A DNA stretch of 9,422 nucleotides from NCBI GenBank assembly GCA_934408835.1, contig CAKRVU010000032.1, positions 1-9,422 of the forward strand. The letters run 5' to 3'. Of this stretch, positions 6,521-9,422 are shown one piece after another (within the stretch, counting starts at the first letter, position 1; the number at the start of each line of letters is the position of its first letter). The notes below the pieces were generated by a model that did not search any database, had not been told where the DNA came from, and saw only the letters and a program-made list of their open reading frames with translations. The stretch comes from an uncultured Oscillospiraceae bacterium. GTDB lineage: Bacteria > Bacillota > Clostridia > Oscillospirales > Ruminococcaceae. Both the position numbers and the translations under genes were made by a program.

Positions 6521-6549
6521 ATTATATCATATGATTCAAAATCGGTCAA
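6521..6549 (-). promoter_or_regulatory. Near-consensus sigma-A promoter
   Basis: Reading the minus strand, TTGACC (6544-6549) and a perfect TATAAT (6521-6526) are separated by exactly 17 bases. Transcription would start near 6514 and give a leader of about 40 bases before the GTG of the zinc-ribbon gene. It lies after the end of the helicase-loader gene, so it makes the zinc-ribbon and lipoprotein genes a unit separate from the replication cluster. No clear terminator was seen between 6550 and 6634, so readthrough from upstream is also possible. Confidence 0.85.
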
Positions 6550-6634
6550 GTTTTGCTACAACGGATGGTTGCTCTTTATGGCTATTGCAGGGCTGGGCTC
6601 GCATGACTTTTTTGCAGCACTTTATTTTACCCCA

Positions 6635-7621
6635 TTAGTTAGACATTCGTGTTCGGTTATCCGTTCCCAGGAATTGAAGCGGTGTCATTTGCGAAAAAAT
6701 ACGGGAAACAATACGGTCAGAATATCGTTTTTCAATTTCCGGCGGAGTTAAATTACTATTGATGATAGTAGATCGATTGGTCAGCAATCGGTTGTTAATC
6801 AAATCATATAGGGCGGCGGCACTAAAAGAAGATTCGAACTCTGCACCAAGATCGTCGATAATCAGCAAGTCAACTGAAGTTAGAAAATCTATGATACGCT
6901 CCTCTTCCAAAGGCGCTCTGCCAAAATACTGGTCGGAGATCTTGCAGACAAGATCGGAAGCGGTGTTGTAAATCACCAGATAGCCTCGTTCCAGTACCTT
7001 TCGTGCAATAGACAATGAAAGATGCGTTTTCCCAAGACCAGTTTTTCCAAACATTAAAATTCCTTTGGAGGAGGGTGTATATTGTTCGGCATATTGCATG
7101 CAAAAATGGAGAACGTGTTCCATTTGCTTGCGGGCAGAGACCGGAAGATTGTCCGATTTTTCATCTGAATAGTAGGACAATTGAAAGTCGCTGAAACGAG
7201 TGAGCGACAGATGAGAGTTTTTTTGAAAATCGCGCATGGAAATTTGACGGAGAAGTTCTTTCAGACATTGACAGGGTTCGCCTTCCAGATAGCCGTAATC
7301 CTCACACAAAGGGCACACAGGAGGAGGCAGAAGATAGTCGGCGGGAAGTCGGTTTGCTTCCAGTTCCTGAGCAATTTGCCTCTGTATTTCTTGATTTTGT
7401 TTTTGTAAAATTTCCATTGCGTTGCTGTTTGTCGATGTGTTCGCCAAAATCTCTTTGGAAAGGGAGATACTGGTTTGCCGAAGCTGTTGCAACAAACTTT
7501 TGATTTTCGGGGCTTGGCGGACAGCTTCTTGCTGATGTAATTGCGTTATTTGCACTCGGTTGCGACGGCGGTATTCCAATTCCCGTATTGCTTGTTGATA
7601 GATTTGCTTTTTGGTTAACAT
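6635..7621 (-). CDS. DnaI/DnaC-type replicative helicase loader
   Basis: This AAA+ ATPase loads the replicative DnaB-type helicase onto DNA at the origin or at restarted forks. It has 328 residues. The N-terminal 90 are charged, Gln-rich and helical, probably coiled coil and the helicase-binding part. A Cys cluster follows, C103-x2-C106-x10-C117-x-C119, like the zinc site of Bacillus DnaI. The ATPase domain shows Walker A GKTGLGKT (192-199), Walker B LLIIDD (252-257), a sensor-1 region with N288/N290 (IINSNL), and the Arg-rich box RYSDRIVSRIF (299-309) that should supply the Arg finger. The end, PLQFLGTDNR, is typical of the family. The ATG at 7619-7621 has AAAGGAG nine bases upstream, and the gene starts 20 bases after dnaD. 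Gene naming varies (dnaI or dnaC), so no symbol is given. Confidence 0.93.
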   Translation of the reverse strand: MLTKKQIYQQAIRELEYRRRNRVQITQLHQQEAVRQAPKIKSLLQQLRQTSISLSKEILANTSTNSNAMEILQKQNQEIQRQIAQELEANRLPADYLLPPPVCPLCEDYGYLEGEPCQCLKELLRQISMRDFQKNSHLSLTRFSDFQLSYYSDEKSDNLPVSARKQMEHVLHFCMQYAEQYTPSSKGILMFGKTGLGKTHLSLSIARKVLERGYLVIYNTASDLVCKISDQYFGRAPLEEERIIDFLTSVDLLIIDDLGAEFESSFSAAALYDLINNRLLTNRSTIINSNLTPPEIEKRYSDRIVSRIFSQMTPLQFLGTDNRTRMSN

Positions 7622-7641
7622 GCTTGCAATCTCCTTTCATC

Positions 7642-8562
7642 TCATTCTTCCGGGATGAATAGCCCTCGTTTACTTAATTCTGCCAGATCATAGGATGTTT
7701 CACGCTTAGGCTCTGTCTTCTTTTTCTTCTCCGGTAGGGTTTCTACTTTGGCGATATCCTCTGGCGTTTTGACCCCTTCCTTATGCCAGGAGGTCAGAAT
7801 TTTATTCGTATAAGCAAATGAAAGTTTGCCGATTGTGTCCACGGTTTTCTCGTATGCTATCTGAATAATTGGGAGTGAATACGAATAAGAGGAGAACCAT
7901 TTTTCGATGTAATCGGATTCCTTTTTGGTAAGGCGGCGGTTGTGGATTCCGAAACATCCGGTAATCAGCCGTTCCCGTTCTGTTTTTTCTGTTAAAATTT
8001 GGATTTGTTTTTCCGCCAGCTCGTGGGACGTAATATTGCGGTCTGCCCAGTCCTCAGAAAGGGTCAGTAGATATCGCGGCGTAAGCTTGTCCATCCGAAC
8101 GCAAAAGTCAATCATCATCAAGATTACGTCCACCGGTAATAACGTACTTTGCAAAATATACAGCAGATTTCTGCGTTCCAACGGTTTTAACGGACGACCG
8201 TACAGCGCCTCGGAGTTTTCAAATAACAAACGCGCTTGAGGGTCTTCTTCATAGGCTTTTGTCAACTCTTCGGAGGTAATAGATGAAGCGGAAGGTTTGA
8301 CAAGAGAAACTGCGGGCGCTTTTTCTTCTTTTTCCTCTATTAAAATTCCTTTTTCATGCCAATATCGCAACGAGTCGTCAATTTGACCCTCAGAAAGGGA
8401 AAGACGAGTTGAAATTTCCTCAACAGTAAGGGGCTCTGTTTCTGAAAACAAAAGAAGTAAAACGCGCAGGGAGTCGCCGCTTGCCTCCCGCAAATGAGAA
8501 AGAGCTTGCGTTGGAATTGCGGTCATCCCGCGGTAGTTTTTCCAGTTCATTTGATAATTCAT
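7642..8562 (-). CDS. DnaD-domain primosome/replication initiation protein
   Basis: DnaD-type proteins remodel DNA at the origin and help bring in the helicase loader, here encoded directly downstream. The 306-residue protein has an N-terminal winged-helix region (about 15-78, with VEEISTRLSLSEGQIDDSL and YWHEKGIL). A charged linker leads to two DnaB_2-type helical domains: one at about 100-185 (LFENSEALYGRPLKPLERR) and one at about 195-272 ending in YTNKILTSWHKEGVKTPEDI, which carries the family's YxxxIL-x-W-type signature. After a Lys-rich linker, the last residues, YDLAELSKRGLFIPEE, form a short conserved-looking tail. The ATG at 8560-8562 has GAGG ten bases upstream; a second ATG four codons on has no ribosome binding site. 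It begins 12 bases after the small Cys-rich gene, so it lies in the ylbJ operon. Confidence 0.9.
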   Translation of the reverse strand: MNYQMNWKNYRGMTAIPTQALSHLREASGDSLRVLLLLFSETEPLTVEEISTRLSLSEGQIDDSLRYWHEKGILIEEKEEKAPAVSLVKPSASSITSEELTKAYEEDPQARLLFENSEALYGRPLKPLERRNLLYILQSTLLPVDVILMMIDFCVRMDKLTPRYLLTLSEDWADRNITSHELAEKQIQILTEKTERERLITGCFGIHNRRLTKKESDYIEKWFSSYSYSLPIIQIAYEKTVDTIGKLSFAYTNKILTSWHKEGVKTPEDIAKVETLPEKKKKTEPKRETSYDLAELSKRGLFIPEE

Positions 8563-8574
8563 AGTTCAGGTGCC

Positions 8575-8790
8575 TCAACTATCCAGAGAAAAGTCTTCCG
8601 GATTCCATTTTGGGATAGATTGTTTTTTCTCAGGAGTCCTTTTGAGCGGGTCATAACGAAATTTTCGGCAATGATGATCTGGGGCAACGATGCCACAGCG
8701 TTCACAGAGAATCGTATCGTGCAGTGTTTTGGAATAACGGCAGTAAGAGCAAGAGGGAACTATTTTTTTTTGAAATAATTTCAGTTTCAT
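8575..8790 (-). CDS. Small Cys-rich (putative zinc-binding) protein, 71 aa
   Basis: The protein has five cysteines: C14-x2-C17, C29-x2-C32 and C41 (CSYC, LCERCGIVAPDHHCRKF). A conserved-looking motif follows, RKFRYDPLKRTP at 42-53, and then a polar tail. I recognise the pattern as that of an uncharacterised small protein widespread in Clostridia; the two CxxC pairs suggest a zinc ribbon. The start is the ATG at 8788-8790, not the upstream TTG-type start of the longer frame. This ATG overlaps the ylbJ stop codon as TAATG, and AAAGGA lies 11 bases upstream, so translation is probably coupled to ylbJ. The longer version would run 66 bases into ylbJ without a ribosome binding site. The function is unknown; linkage to ylbJ and dnaD is its only clue. 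Confidence 0.8.
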   Translation of the reverse strand: MKLKLFQKKIVPSCSYCRYSKTLHDTILCERCGIVAPDHHCRKFRYDPLKRTPEKKQSIPKWNPEDFSLDS

Positions 8791-9422
8791 TATGAAGGCG
8801 ATCCTTTCCGTAAAAAATGTTTCTTTCCTATTGTAACAGATTTTTTGTCGCAACACAATAAAAAAGCGGAGAAAACCAGCAATAAAATCGAAGCCGTAGG
8901 ACTTCCGTGACCTGCAACTGCTGTTACAGTCGTATTGGCTGAAAAAACGGATACGGCGTCTTCCTGAAATTGGAACAATAACAGCGATGTGATAAAACTG
9001 ACAATCAGATATAATATGCGATAACGATAAAACAGCTTCATAGAAATTCCGGTTTTAGAAAGAATTGCCCGAATTTGAAGATGGACGCAAAAACCCCCGA
9101 ACGAAGTGATTAAAACAGTGAGGAAAAAAGAAAGGGCGCCGGGCGCCTGTTTGCAAAGGACGACGCCGTTGCTCACTTCCAGCATGCCGGTTACAAAGGC
9201 GGACGCTGTTTCAGAAGGCAAAAAAGGAGCGGCGACCGTTTCTAGCAATTGAAAAAATCCAATTTGCTGCAATAAACCCAGTATTCCAGAAAACAGAAGA
9301 ACAAAGGAGCAAATGTTGACCATGGCAGTTGTGGACGACTTGACAGAACAGACCAATGCGTCAGAAAAATTTGGGGTTTGGTTGGAAAGAGAAAGCGGTT
9401 CCGCTTTCTTTCCGATTCCAGA
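8790..9422 (-). CDS. ylbJ: Sporulation integral membrane protein YlbJ (C-terminal part)
   Basis: The frame is open to the right edge, so only the last 210 residues are visible and the start is outside the window. The peptide is strongly hydrophobic, with segments such as TAMVNICSFVLLFSGILGLL and SFFLTVLITSFGG. The stretch GMLEVSNGV, followed by SFGGFCVHLQIRAIL, matches the nucleoside-recognition (gate) type membrane domain of YlbJ. YlbJ is a multi-pass membrane protein needed for heat-resistant spores in Bacillus, made under sigma-E in the mother cell. It would be the first visible gene of the operon running leftwards, and its stop TAA overlaps the start of the next gene by one base. The last hydrophobic segment (about 18 residues, SILLLVFSAFLL) precedes a basic tail. 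Promoter and sigma-E elements cannot be checked here. Confidence 0.9.
   Translation of the reverse strand, partial: SGIGKKAEPLSLSNQTPNFSDALVCSVKSSTTAMVNICSFVLLFSGILGLLQQIGFFQLLETVAAPFLPSETASAFVTGMLEVSNGVVLCKQAPGALSFFLTVLITSFGGFCVHLQIRAILSKTGISMKLFYRYRILYLIVSFITSLLLFQFQEDAVSVFSANTTVTAVAGHGSPTASILLLVFSAFLLCCDKKSVTIGKKHFLRKGSPS

Noticed and set aside
8791..8856. Longer N-terminus for the 71-residue Cys-rich protein
   Set aside because: The extra 22 codons lie within the ylbJ coding sequence and lack a ribosome binding site, whereas the ATG at 8788-8790 is coupled to the ylbJ stop.
9354..9356. TTG as the start codon of ylbJ
   Set aside because: The frame continues open to the right edge, and the upstream residues (for example LSNQTPNFSDAL) look like normal YlbJ interior sequence, so the gene is partial and not started here.
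1..9422. CRISPR array, tRNA, rRNA, transposase or phage gene
   Set aside because: No regularly spaced repeats, no cloverleaf-like or conserved rRNA segments, and no recombinase or phage motifs were seen on either strand.

Overview
The window looks like chromosomal DNA of a spore-forming, moderately low-GC member of the Clostridia, probably Oscillospiraceae/Ruminococcaceae-like. The sequence shows a complete SpoIVB sporulation peptidase with an intact catalytic triad, a partial YlbJ sporulation membrane protein, a DnaD-type primosome protein next to a DnaI/DnaC-type helicase loader, strong AGGAGG-type ribosome binding sites, GTG and TTG starts, and several small Cys-rich proteins of the kind common in that group. 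The taxonomic placement is inference; no rRNA is present.

Layout. Bases 1-128 hold the last codons of a probable recN on the plus strand. A gene-free stretch (129-458) follows, with two hairpins, one of them a perfect 17-bp palindrome at 241-285. A 64-residue Cys-rich protein gene (459-653, minus) is divergent from a translationally coupled plus-strand pair: a membrane-fusion (HlyD/MacA-like) protein (791-1774) and a MacB/FtsX-type ABC permease (1771-2961). No ATPase gene accompanies the pair. Convergent with it is a three-S1-domain RNA-binding protein (2971-3885, minus). That gene is divergent from spoIVB (4241-5452, plus), which ends at a clear intrinsic terminator (5465-5501).

The rest is minus strand. 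A GTG-started zinc-ribbon membrane protein (6044-6472) and a small putative lipoprotein (5494-5985) probably form a two-gene unit driven by a near-consensus sigma-A promoter (TTGACC, 17 nt, TATAAT) at 6521-6549. Upstream in transcription order lies a tight cluster running inward from the right edge: ylbJ (partial), a 71-residue Cys-rich protein coupled to it by a TAATG overlap, dnaD, and the dnaI/dnaC helicase loader.

How the genes work together. The recN and spoIVB genes recall the conserved Firmicutes recN-spoIVB-spo0A neighbourhood, here opened up by about 4 kb of transporter and S1-protein genes and with no spo0A directly behind spoIVB. SpoIVB would act in the intermembrane space of the forespore to trigger late sporulation. 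YlbJ is a late-sporulation membrane protein, while DnaD and DnaI/DnaC load the replicative helicase, so the right-hand operon joins sporulation and replication genes. I see no CRISPR array, tRNA, rRNA, transposase or phage gene. Most of the window is ordinary core genome; the points worth following are the ATPase-less efflux pair, the perfect palindrome, the ylbJ-dnaD-dnaI linkage and several uncharacterised small proteins.
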